64,000 nt of DNA from Ahniella sp. (GTDB lineage Bacteria; Pseudomonadota; Gammaproteobacteria; Xanthomonadales; Ahniellaceae). The stretch is from the NCBI GenBank assembly GCA_016712105.1, contig JADJRU010000001.1:124001-188000 (forward strand), in the 5' to 3' direction. A program made the translations under genes and the position numbers. Positions 8,651-16,582 of this stretch are shown here, one piece after another. Position 1 is the stretch's first letter, and each line of letters starts with the position of its first letter. The notes beneath the pieces were generated by a model. That model worked only from the letters and a program-made list of their open reading frames with translations. It had not been told where the DNA came from and made no database searches.

Positions 8651-9508
8651 ATGAGTCGTTCCCCAATTTCCGAAAAACCGCTGAACACCCTGTCCGGCAT
8701 CCCGATGATCGGGATCCTGCTGATGGCCACACTGGCCATTCCCTTCCTGTTCATCGTTCACCTGATCCCAGTGGCGATTCCGTGGACGATTGCCACTTTC
8801 TTCTGCTGGTTCGGATTCTTTATCGTGCAGCCGAACACCGCTGCAGTGATGCAGTTGTTCGGCGACTACAAGGGCACAGTGCGTGATGAGGGCCTGCGCT
8901 GGGCGAACCCGTTCCTGAGCAAGAACAACGTCTCGCTGCGTATCCGCAATTTCGAGTCGAGCAAGCTCAAGGTGAACGACCTGGAAGGGTCGCCGATCGA
9001 AATCGGCGCCATCGTGGTCTGGCAGGTCGTGGATTCCGCCGAAGCGGCGTTCTCGGTCGACAGCTACGAAAACTTCGTGCATGTCCAGTCGGAAGCGGCC
9101 TTGCGCCAATCGGCAACCAGTTATCCCTACGACATGCATGACAATCACACGATTTCACTGCGCAGCCACACGACGGAAATCGCCGAACATCTGCAGAAGG
9201 AAATCCAGGAGCGGCTGACATCCGCTGGCGTGGAGGTTCTGGAAGCGCGAATTTCGCACCTGGCCTATGCCCCGGAGATTGCCCAGGCCATGCTGCAACG
9301 CCAGCAGGCCGGCGCCATCATCGCGGCCCGCAGCAAGATCGTCGAAGGCGCAGTGAGCATGGTGCACATGGCGCTCGACCAACTGGCCGAAAAAGGTGTC
9401 GTGAAGCTCGACGAAGAGCGCAAGGCGCAGATGGTCTCGAACCTGCTCGTCGTCCTGTGTGGCGAACGCTCGACTCAGCCGATCATCAACACCGGCTCGA
9501 TCTACTGA
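8651..9508 (+). CDS. SPFH/band-7 (stomatin-like) membrane protein
   Basis: A 285-residue membrane-anchored SPFH protein. Two N-terminal hydrophobic stretches (about residues 18-37 and 42-60) are followed by the band-7 domain (VQPNTAAVMQLFGDYKGTVRDEG, split here as VQPNTAAVMQLF and GDYKGTVRDEG) and a C-terminal coiled region (HLAYAPEIAQAMLQRQQAGA). Proteins of this class form rings in membranes and act as scaffolds for proteases or stress responses. AAGGAGAG sits upstream of the ATG. A ribbon-helix-helix gene follows 48 bases later in the same direction, and the promoter carries tandem TGATATC motifs. The specific role is unknown. Confidence 0.9.
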   Translation: MSRSPISEKPLNTLSGIPMIGILLMATLAIPFLFIVHLIPVAIPWTIATFFCWFGFFIVQPNTAAVMQLFGDYKGTVRDEGLRWANPFLSKNNVSLRIRNFESSKLKVNDLEGSPIEIGAIVVWQVVDSAEAAFSVDSYENFVHVQSEAALRQSATSYPYDMHDNHTISLRSHTTEIAEHLQKEIQERLTSAGVEVLEARISHLAYAPEIAQAMLQRQQAGAIIAARSKIVEGAVSMVHMALDQLAEKGVVKLDEERKAQMVSNLLVVLCGERSTQPIINTGSIY

Positions 9509-9556
9509 TGTTTCATGCCGTTGCGGTCCCCCGACCGCAACGGCCAGGCGAGCCCC

Positions 9557-9733
9557 ATGAGCGAAAAGAAAGCTTATCCCCTGCGCATCAACACCGCGAT
9601 CCTCGACGCCATGCAACGATGGGCCGACGACGACTTGCGGAGCTTGAATGCCCAGATCGAATACGTGTTGCGCGAGGCGCTGCGGCGAAGCGGGCGCGTG
9701 AAGCCGGTGAGCGAAGAACCGGAATCACCTTGA
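9557..9733 (+). CDS. Arc-like ribbon-helix-helix DNA-binding protein
   Basis: A 58-residue protein with an Arc/MetJ-type fold: a short beta segment (AYPLRINTAILDAMQRWAD) and two helices, the second with SLNAQIEYVLREALRR. Arc-like proteins dimerise through the strand, insert it in the major groove, and bind tandem sites. It follows the SPFH gene, so the two are probably co-transcribed. It is the best candidate to bind the tandem TGATATC repeats ahead of that gene, making an autoregulated pair; this is inference. The length is normal for a minimal Arc. Confidence 0.8.
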   Translation: MSEKKAYPLRINTAILDAMQRWADDDLRSLNAQIEYVLREALRRSGRVKPVSEEPESP

Positions 9734-9782
9734 GCGCGCTGAGCCATTTGGCGAGTTCGTGTTTGCTGCTGACGTGATCGCA

Positions 9783-9822
9783 AGCACAAGATTGCCGCGC
9801 CCTTCGGGCTCGCAATGACAGG
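9783..9822. repeat. Dispersed extragenic repeat unit
   Basis: The unit AGATTGCCGCGCCCTTCGGG followed by CTCGCAATGACAGG resembles the GTCATTGCGAGC...GGCAATCT elements scattered in intergenic DNA of many proteobacteria. It lies between the Arc-like gene and the 3' end of the decayed methyltransferase. Only one copy is seen in this window, so the repeat call rests on general knowledge of the motif. Confidence 0.45.
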
Positions 9823-9867
9823 AGCTTTTGCCGCGCAGCAGCCTGCGGCAGCCCCTGCCTTGCCCCA

Positions 9868-10796
9868 TCGTGTCCGCGCCACACACAACTGCGACCAGGG
9901 CACACCGGCAGACGGTGGCATACCGGTGCTTTCCGACCACACCATCGCCATATCGACGTCATCAAACACCTGCTCAAGCTGGAACCCCTGTGGGAACAGC
10001 CACGAACCGACATGGTCTCGGCCACTGCGGAATCCGGTGCCCATCACCTCACCGAACGAAGCAATACGTTTGAGCACACGTTCGAAACCATAGGCCCTCG
10101 GTCGCGCCAGGGCTTCTTCCAGAATCATGTCGAAGTACAGTCGCGAGCCGGGCGCCGACAAGGCACGCAACTCACCGACCGTCGCACGCGCCTGAGGTTC
10201 GGGCAGATACATCAGCACACCGGCCCAAACCCACAGGGTCGGCAGTTCCCGATCGAACCCCGCATCACGCAGGGCTTTGGTCAAAGTGACTGACCGAAGT
10301 CGCAGGGCACCCATGCCAGGTGACGATCGTAATCGGCTCCTGCTGTCTGAGCGCATCGATCTGCCGGCGTTTGTCGGCCTGCGTAGCCGGCAGGTCCTCA
10401 AAACCGACCTGGCGCACGCCCGTCCGCGCGTCGCTCGGCACCAATGCGCAACGCGGAGGTATCAAGGCCCGCACCAAGGATGACGATCTGGGTTTCGGGT
10501 TCGCGATCGAGCGCTTCGCGGATCAATTGGTCGGCAACCACTTGGCGTGCGTGCAGGAACACGTCACCGCCGGGACTCACCCGCGAGACGAGCCTGCGAA
10601 GCAATCGGCGCATGCCCAGTTTCAGAAGCACAGCAGAGAATCGGGCGCGTACGGAGCCATGGCGCCAGTAGTCGAACCGTTGCGCCAGATAATCGGATTG
10701 GCGACTGGTGTTGCACGCATGAACCATCGCGCGCACGGCCGCGCAGTCATATGAAGTCCGCGAAACCATCCGCTGTGCTGCAAGGATCGAACTCAT
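9868..10796 (-). pseudogene. Leucine carboxyl methyltransferase-family SAM enzyme (decayed)
   Basis: Pieces of a class I SAM-dependent methyltransferase of the LCM/TIGR00027 type lie in three frames. The first (ATG 10796) contains RAMVHACNTSRQSDYLAQRF, DVFLHARQVVADQLI and the SAM-binding VILGAGLDTSALR. The second has DLPATQADKRRQIDALRQQ (about 10317-10410). The third has LTKALRDAGFDRELPTLWVW, YLPEPQ and SWSQLCVAR-like ending (PWSQLCVART). The frame changes at about 10404 (TTTT, one base too many) and then at least twice more between 10265 and 10330, including a CACTTTGACC stretch. No stop follows the family C-terminus, and the frame runs on into the repeat and the antisense of the Arc-like gene. 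Several lesions within about 140 bases suggest true decay. Confidence 0.65.
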
Positions 10797-10962
10797 GGCG
10801 CCACTCCCGTTGGGTGATGGCTGCAGCATCCCGGCAACGGCGCCGGCCCAACACCTGCTTTCGGGGGGCAGCAATCCTGACGAAAGACAGGGTGATGGAG
10901 GGCGGCACTCGTAATTTCGCACTGTCCCTGAGTGAGCCTCTCGCGTCAGCAGTTACCGCACC

Positions 10963-11132
10963 CACTTCCGTCATTCCCGCACCCACTCACGTCATTCCCG
11001 CGAAAGCGGGAATCCACCAGACCGCCCGAAGCCTCACACCCCGAAGCAACGAGTGGATCCCCGCTTTCGCGGGGATGACGGTAGTGTGAGCCCCGCAGCA
11101 ACGAGTGGAGCCCCGCTTTCTCGGGGATGACG
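10963..11132. repeat. Cluster of palindromic GTCATTCCCGCGAAAGCGGG-type repeats
   Basis: A pair of inverted units (10991-11016 and 11054-11080) has arms reading GTCATTCCCGCGAAAGCGGG and its near complement. A third, slightly diverged copy is at 11107-11132 (with a TTTCTC variant) and partial copies lie at about 10970-10997. These are the dispersed extragenic palindromes frequent in beta- and gammaproteobacteria. They fill most of the space between the decayed methyltransferase and the terminator of the S9 peptidase gene. No gene is visible here. Confidence 0.8.
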
Positions 11133-11210
11133 GTGGTGTGAGACCGTGTCGTATGCCCTTCGAGTCGCACGTTCCCAGAGAAAGCGACGGCGACAACCCA
11201 CCTCAGCCAC

Positions 11211-11241
11211 AAAAAAAACGCCGGCACATGGCCGGCGTTTT
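11211..11241 (-). terminator. Rho-independent terminator of the S9 peptidase gene
   Basis: On the minus strand an ACGCCGGC / GCCGGCGT stem with a short ATGT-type loop is followed by a run of T (forward-strand A at 11211-11218). It lies about 20 bases past the stop codon of the S9 peptidase gene. Confidence 0.85.
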
Positions 11242-11263
11242 CCATTCTGCTGATCCGCGGACC

Positions 11264-13228
11264 TCAGTCCGCAGCCACCGGCTTCTTGGCGCCGATGTGC
11301 TTCTCGAAGAATTCGTACATCTTCGTGTACAGCGCCACGCGGTTCTCGATCTGATAGAAACCATGACCTTCAGGCTTCACCATCTCTTCGTAATCCTTGC
11401 CAATGCCGTCGAGCGCCTTCTTCAGGCGATCGTAATGGCCAACCGGGACCCGCACGTCGTTGGAGCCATGCACGATGAACAACTCGGCCTTGATGCGGCT
11501 GACGTTGTGGACCGGCGACACCTTGCGCAGGGCTTCCAAGTCATCGCCGATGTACGCGCTGGACCACTGATTCATCATCTTCTTCTGCTCAGAACCGCCG
11601 CGATCACCATCCGAGCCGTCGCCTTGGCGGAACCAGATCATGTCGTACACGCCGACATAACCAACGCCGCACTTGTACAGATCGGGTTCCTTGATGACAC
11701 CCGCCAGAGTGGCGTAACCGCCGTAGCTGCCGCCGTAAATGCAGATGCGCTCCGGATCGGCGATGCCCTGCTCGATCGCCCACTTGGTGGCGTCGGTCAC
11801 GTCGTCCTGCATCAGCAGGCCCCACTGACGACGACCCTTGTCCATGAAGTCCTTGCCGCGATTGCCCGAACCGCGATAGTTCACCTGCAGCGTGGCGTAG
11901 CCACGATTCGCGAAGAACTGCGCTTCCGGGAAATACTGCCAGCGGTCATACGGGCCAAACGGACCACCATGGACGTTCACGATCAATGGCAGCTTGGTTT
12001 TCTGATCGTTCGGTCGCGTCAGCATGGCGTGCATCTTCAGGCCATCGCGCGCAGCAATCGTCACCGGCTCCATCTCGGCCAACTGGTCGGCCTTCAGTTT
12101 CGGCAGCGCCGCCGCCAGGAACTTGGCTTTCATGGTCTCGACTTCGAACAGGTAAAACTCACCCGGGTTGCGGTCCGAACGCGTGATCACGATCGCCTTC
12201 TTGCCGTCGTCGGTGTACGAAGTGACGGAGACGTCCTGGCCCTTGAAGGCAGCTTCGAGCGACTGGACGAACTTTGAATCCTGCGCCTTGCTGGTGAAGT
12301 ACAAGCGCTCGCCACGACCCTTGTCGGCAAACACGCCCAGCACTTCGCCATCGTGGCCATAAATGCCGGTCGTGATATCGACTTCGTCATCGCGGTGGAT
12401 CAGCTTGAGTTCCGACGAATTGAAGTCGAACGAGAACACACCCATTCGGGCGTCGGTCGCCATATCGAAGTCGGATGCAAAGTATGCGGTCTGGTTATCG
12501 GCCGAGAAGCCAATGGCCTCGAATTGCGGCTGCTGGCGCACCGACTTCACCGACACCTTGTTCCAGATGTCACCGTCGCGGGCATGAATGACCGTCTGGT
12601 GGCTGTCGATGTCCTTGCCTTCGATGAATTCGACGGCAATGCGGACTTTGCCCTTGTTGTCGGCGATCACGGAGTACGGGTTGAACAGCTCTGGCTGTTC
12701 GGAAGCCAGGAACTGCAGGTTGCCGTCATAGATGTTGAGCTTGTGGACACGGTCGACGCCGCCATCAGCCCAATGGTTCTTGGCGATCAGCACGAACTTG
12801 TCGTCGTCCGGCAGCAGGCTCAACAGGCGGTAACCGGAGCGCTGCATTTCGAAGATCTGGCGACGCTTGCTGCCGTCGATGTTGGCAGCGTACAGGTGCG
12901 CCGGACGCCCGAGATTGTCGAGGTTACCCGTCACCTTGCCGACCGACATGAGCACGCGCTCGTTGTTGCCCCAATAGAAGTTCAGGACATGCATCTGCTC
13001 GCCGAATCCGAAGCTCGAGAGAATCTTCTTATCGGCCAGGTTCATCACCGCGAGCTTAACTTCGGTGCCTTCCTCGTAAGTGAATGCGATGTTCTCGCCA
13101 TCCGGCGACACCTGCATGCTCACGAATTGGCGATGATCGAAGAAATCCTTCAGGGGGATCTGTTCGCCAGCAAACACCAGGCCCGCCCAGGTCAGGGCAA
13201 GCGTGGCCAAAAGGGTTTTGATCTTCAT
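11264..13228 (-). CDS. S9-family prolyl oligopeptidase-like secreted peptidase
   Basis: A 654-residue exported serine peptidase of the S9 (prolyl oligopeptidase/acylaminoacyl peptidase) family. A signal peptide (MKIKTLLATLALTWAGLVFA) precedes a beta-propeller (roughly 25-380), then an alpha/beta-hydrolase domain with HGGPFGPYDRW, the nucleophile motif GGSYGGYA, HGSNDVRVPV carrying the Asp, and PEGHGF with the catalytic His. It probably cleaves short peptides in the periplasm. ATG at 13228 has GGAG upstream. The gene is single and ends in a strong terminator. A very large antisense open frame runs opposite, but it lacks any gene-like features. Confidence 0.93.
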   Translation of the reverse strand: MKIKTLLATLALTWAGLVFAGEQIPLKDFFDHRQFVSMQVSPDGENIAFTYEEGTEVKLAVMNLADKKILSSFGFGEQMHVLNFYWGNNERVLMSVGKVTGNLDNLGRPAHLYAANIDGSKRRQIFEMQRSGYRLLSLLPDDDKFVLIAKNHWADGGVDRVHKLNIYDGNLQFLASEQPELFNPYSVIADNKGKVRIAVEFIEGKDIDSHQTVIHARDGDIWNKVSVKSVRQQPQFEAIGFSADNQTAYFASDFDMATDARMGVFSFDFNSSELKLIHRDDEVDITTGIYGHDGEVLGVFADKGRGERLYFTSKAQDSKFVQSLEAAFKGQDVSVTSYTDDGKKAIVITRSDRNPGEFYLFEVETMKAKFLAAALPKLKADQLAEMEPVTIAARDGLKMHAMLTRPNDQKTKLPLIVNVHGGPFGPYDRWQYFPEAQFFANRGYATLQVNYRGSGNRGKDFMDKGRRQWGLLMQDDVTDATKWAIEQGIADPERICIYGGSYGGYATLAGVIKEPDLYKCGVGYVGVYDMIWFRQGDGSDGDRGGSEQKKMMNQWSSAYIGDDLEALRKVSPVHNVSRIKAELFIVHGSNDVRVPVGHYDRLKKALDGIGKDYEEMVKPEGHGFYQIENRVALYTKMYEFFEKHIGAKKPVAAD

Positions 13229-13329
13229 GGTCGCTCCGGTCGGTAACATCAAGTCACATATGTTAGCCGCTCAAGGTCGATTCGGTGTGAAAGCGTGTTC
13301 GAATGCGCCCCCTCACCGCCCGACCGGAA

Positions 13330-15138
13330 TCACATGGACTCCGGCCTCGTCGGCCCTTTCGGCGACACCACATCGGCTTCGAAGATCTGCTGGAGTTCGG
13401 CCAGGGCTTCCCGCGAACTCTGGATCATCTTCTCCTCGTCATTGCGCACCTGGAACTGCGCCTTGAGAATGGCTTCGTCGTGGGTCCGGAACTGCTCCAC
13501 ACGCAGCCCGGCACGGTCATCGTCCATCCCCAGCATCTGCAAGGTACGCCGTGCCATTTTCAGGCTCGAATGGAAGGTCTCGCGGGTCACCACGTCGACC
13601 TCGGCCTCCCACAGCCCGAACACATGCCGCCGGTTGCGAGCCCGCGCGATCACCTGCACATGGGGATACAGGCGCTTGACCAGTTTGGCGATCCGCACGC
13701 TCTCGTCGGCATTGTCCATGGCCAGAACAAACACTTCGGCGTGCTCAAGACGCGCCGCGCGCAAGGTTTCGGGCCGTCCGGGATCACCGTAATAGATCAA
13801 GCTGCCGAAGCGCCGCGACAAGTCGACCTGCTCGACGCTGTGCTCCAGAGCGAGGAACGGAATATTGCTGGCACGCAACACACGTCCGACGATTTGTCCG
13901 ACCCGACCAAACCCCGCGATCACCACACGCGGGTTCTCATGCCCGGGCACTTCATCGAACGGCCGCTTCGATTCATGTTGAAGCCGTGAGGCCCAGCGTT
14001 CGACCACAATCACCAGAATCGGCGTGATCGCCATCGAAATCACGATACACGCCGAAAGCAGATCCCGCTCGGCATCGGGCATGACGCCGGTCTGCGACGC
14101 CAGCCCCAACAGCACGAACGCGAACTCGCCACCTTGGGCGATGACCGCAGCCAGGCGCAGACTGTCTCGTTTGGCCAGGCGCGCAAAGAACCTGCCGAGC
14201 GCGAACAGGATGCTGCCTTTCACCACAAACAGCACCAGCACGCCGAGCAGGACCCAGTCCCATTTGGTCAAGACCAGCGACCAATCCACCGACATACCGA
14301 CACTCAGGAAAAACAGCCCGAGCAGCAATCCCTTGAACGGCTCCAGATGTGATTCGACCTCATGCCGGTATTCGCTGTCGGCGAGCAGGATGCCGGCCAG
14401 AAAAGCCCCCAAGGGCATCGACAGTCCGGCAAGCCCGGTGATCCACGCGGTCCCGAGGGCCACGAACAAGGTGGCCGCAGAAAACACCTCGACGCTCTTC
14501 GATTGAGCGGCCACCCGGAACAAGGGCCGCACGAGATAACGACCGAACACGATGACTGCGGCAACACTGCCGATCGCCTTGGCGAGACCCAGCCACGAGA
14601 ATCCCGCGTCAGTGGTTGCCGCCGCACCCAGCAACGGGATGATCGCCAACGCGGGAATGGCGGCAAGATCCTGGAACAGCAGGATTCCCAGCGCATTGCG
14701 GCCATGCGGCTCACCGATCTGCTTGCGCTCGGCCAGCAACTGCACGCCGATCGCGGTCGATGACAGCGCCAGCGCACCGCCGGCCACGACCGACAGGCGC
14801 CAGTCCTGACCCAGTGCCAGGCCGATCAGGCTGAATACCCCGGCGGTCGAGAAGAACTGCACGGAACCGGTACCGAATACGGCTCGCCGCATCAGCCACA
14901 ACCGCGCCGGCGACAGTTCCAACCCCACCAGGAACATCAGCAGCACCACACCCAGTTCGGCGACCTGCTTCTGCTGCTCGGTCTCGTCGACCAGACCCAA
15001 GGCGGTCGGGCCCAGGAGCGCGCCGGCGACCAGGTACGCCAGCACGCCGCCCAATTTCAGCCGGATGAACACCGGCACGGCCACCACCACGGCAGCCAAC
15101 AGCAGCAAGGCTTGGTCCAACCAATAAGCTTCGTGCAT
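13330..15138 (-). CDS. Kef-type CPA2 cation/proton antiporter with TrkA-N domain
   Basis: A 602-residue inner-membrane protein of the CPA2 family (KefB/KefC/YbaL type), which exchanges K+ or Na+ for H+. The membrane half (about 1-385) has some twelve hydrophobic helices, the VLLMFLVGLELSP motif and the LGILLFQDLAAIP helix. The cytoplasmic half has a TrkA-N/RCK domain beginning VVIAGFGRVGQIV, a GxGxxG fold that binds nucleotide or glutathione-linked ligands in Kef proteins. A charged C-terminal tail follows. No KefF/KefG ancillary gene is adjacent. The xseA stop is 33 bases upstream on the same strand, so the two may share a transcript. Confidence 0.9.
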   Translation of the reverse strand: MHEAYWLDQALLLLAAVVVAVPVFIRLKLGGVLAYLVAGALLGPTALGLVDETEQQKQVAELGVVLLMFLVGLELSPARLWLMRRAVFGTGSVQFFSTAGVFSLIGLALGQDWRLSVVAGGALALSSTAIGVQLLAERKQIGEPHGRNALGILLFQDLAAIPALAIIPLLGAAATTDAGFSWLGLAKAIGSVAAVIVFGRYLVRPLFRVAAQSKSVEVFSAATLFVALGTAWITGLAGLSMPLGAFLAGILLADSEYRHEVESHLEPFKGLLLGLFFLSVGMSVDWSLVLTKWDWVLLGVLVLFVVKGSILFALGRFFARLAKRDSLRLAAVIAQGGEFAFVLLGLASQTGVMPDAERDLLSACIVISMAITPILVIVVERWASRLQHESKRPFDEVPGHENPRVVIAGFGRVGQIVGRVLRASNIPFLALEHSVEQVDLSRRFGSLIYYGDPGRPETLRAARLEHAEVFVLAMDNADESVRIAKLVKRLYPHVQVIARARNRRHVFGLWEAEVDVVTRETFHSSLKMARRTLQMLGMDDDRAGLRVEQFRTHDEAILKAQFQVRNDEEKMIQSSREALAELQQIFEADVVSPKGPTRPESM

Positions 15139-15171
15139 GGGATCCTCTGATGGGCGCTTGGGTCGGCGGAG

Positions 15172-16503
15172 TCATTTGACGGTTGCGTCCAATCGTCCAT
15201 GGGCGAGCTTGAGTTCGAGCTCGTCGCCCGACTTCACGCCCGCTGCGTTCGTCACGACCTGCCCTTCGTGCAGCACGATGGCGTAACCGCGATCAAGTGT
15301 CGCCAAGGGACTGAGTGCATGCAAGCCACCACCCAGCGAGGCCAGTCGCGAGTGCTCGCGTTGTACCTGGGTCCGCATCAGGGTCTGCATCTGCTCGTGC
15401 AGCTTCTGGCCATGCGTGCGCAAGCGTTGGATACGGAGCGCCGGTTGGGCCGCGAGCAAATTCTGCCGGGCTTGGCCGAGGCGACGCTGTGGCGAGGCCA
15501 GCACCGCGGCCGTGGCAGCCCCCAGACGGGCGCCCAATGCGTCCAACCGGGCCCGCCATTGGCGCAGTCGCTGGGAGGGATCCACCGCCCTGAGTGCTTC
15601 CCCCTGAACGTCCAATCGCAATCGGCATTGCGTAAGACGAGCGTCTTGGGCACGAATCAATCGATCGCTCAGATCGTCCAGCCGCTGTGCCAGTTCGGAT
15701 TGATCCGGCACCAGCAGCTCGGCTGCCGCAGAAGGTGTGGCCGCACGCAAGTCGGCGGCCAGTTCAGCGAGTGTCAGATCCACTTCGTGACCAATCGCCG
15801 CGATGACCGGCAGCCGCGAGGAGGCGATCGCACGAACCAGGCCTTCGTCGTTGAACGCGAACAGATCTTCGATCGATCCGCCGCCGCGGGTGATGACAAT
15901 CGCGTCATAACCCTGCGTGTTGGCAAAAGCCAATGCGCGGCGCAGTTGCGCCGGCGCCTCCGCACCCTGCACCAGGCTCGGCAGCAGATCGACCTTCAGC
16001 AGGGGATACCGGCGTTCAAGCACTGTGCGCACGTCATGCCAGGCGGCACCCTGCGGCGAGGTGATCACGGCAACATGCACCGGGAAACGCGGCAGGACCC
16101 GCTTGCGCTCGCCACTGAACAGCCCTTCCGCGGCGAGGCGCGCCTTCGTCTCCTCCAACTGGCGCATCAGCGCACCGAGGCCCTGAGCCTCCATGTGCTC
16201 GACCTGCAATTGCAGATCACCACGCGGTTCGTACAAGGTGACGCGCGCCCGGACCAGAACGCGGTCACCGTTGACCGGTCGCGTGCGCAGCAACTGGTTG
16301 CGGTTGCGGAACATCACGCAACGCAGTTCGGCCGAGGGGTCCTTCAACGAGAAGTACCAATGCGGCGAATTCGAGGGGCGGAAATTGCTGATTTCGCCCT
16401 CGATCCACAGCATCGGCACTTCCTGCTCAAGCAGGCTGCGCAACGTGCCGTTGAGGGCGGACGGGGTGAATACCTGGCGTTGCAGGAGAGCGTCGTCGGT
16501 CAT
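15172..16503 (-). CDS. xseA: Exodeoxyribonuclease VII large subunit
   Basis: A 443-residue XseA. With XseB it forms exonuclease VII, which degrades single-stranded DNA from both ends. The N-terminal OB-fold reads MLWIEGEISNFRPSNSPHWY, and the catalytic core has VITSPQGAAWHDV, ITRGGGSIEDLFAFND and IAAIGHEVDLTLAE, all typical. A long helical region follows to the C-terminal GYAIV segment. Length is normal. The small subunit gene is not adjacent. Confidence 0.96.
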   Translation of the reverse strand: MTDDALLQRQVFTPSALNGTLRSLLEQEVPMLWIEGEISNFRPSNSPHWYFSLKDPSAELRCVMFRNRNQLLRTRPVNGDRVLVRARVTLYEPRGDLQLQVEHMEAQGLGALMRQLEETKARLAAEGLFSGERKRVLPRFPVHVAVITSPQGAAWHDVRTVLERRYPLLKVDLLPSLVQGAEAPAQLRRALAFANTQGYDAIVITRGGGSIEDLFAFNDEGLVRAIASSRLPVIAAIGHEVDLTLAELAADLRAATPSAAAELLVPDQSELAQRLDDLSDRLIRAQDARLTQCRLRLDVQGEALRAVDPSQRLRQWRARLDALGARLGAATAAVLASPQRRLGQARQNLLAAQPALRIQRLRTHGQKLHEQMQTLMRTQVQREHSRLASLGGGLHALSPLATLDRGYAIVLHEGQVVTNAAGVKSGDELELKLAHGRLDATVK

Positions 16504-16582
16504 GACGGGAAACTATCAGCTTGAGTGATAAAAACGACAATTCCGGCGTTGCCAGAATGAGGGCTCACGGGGTACCGTCGAG

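Noticed and set aside
11105..13246. Long plus-strand open frames opposite the S9 peptidase gene
   Set aside because: They mirror the codon pattern of the real gene, have no family motif or ribosome binding site, and overlap its terminator and repeats.
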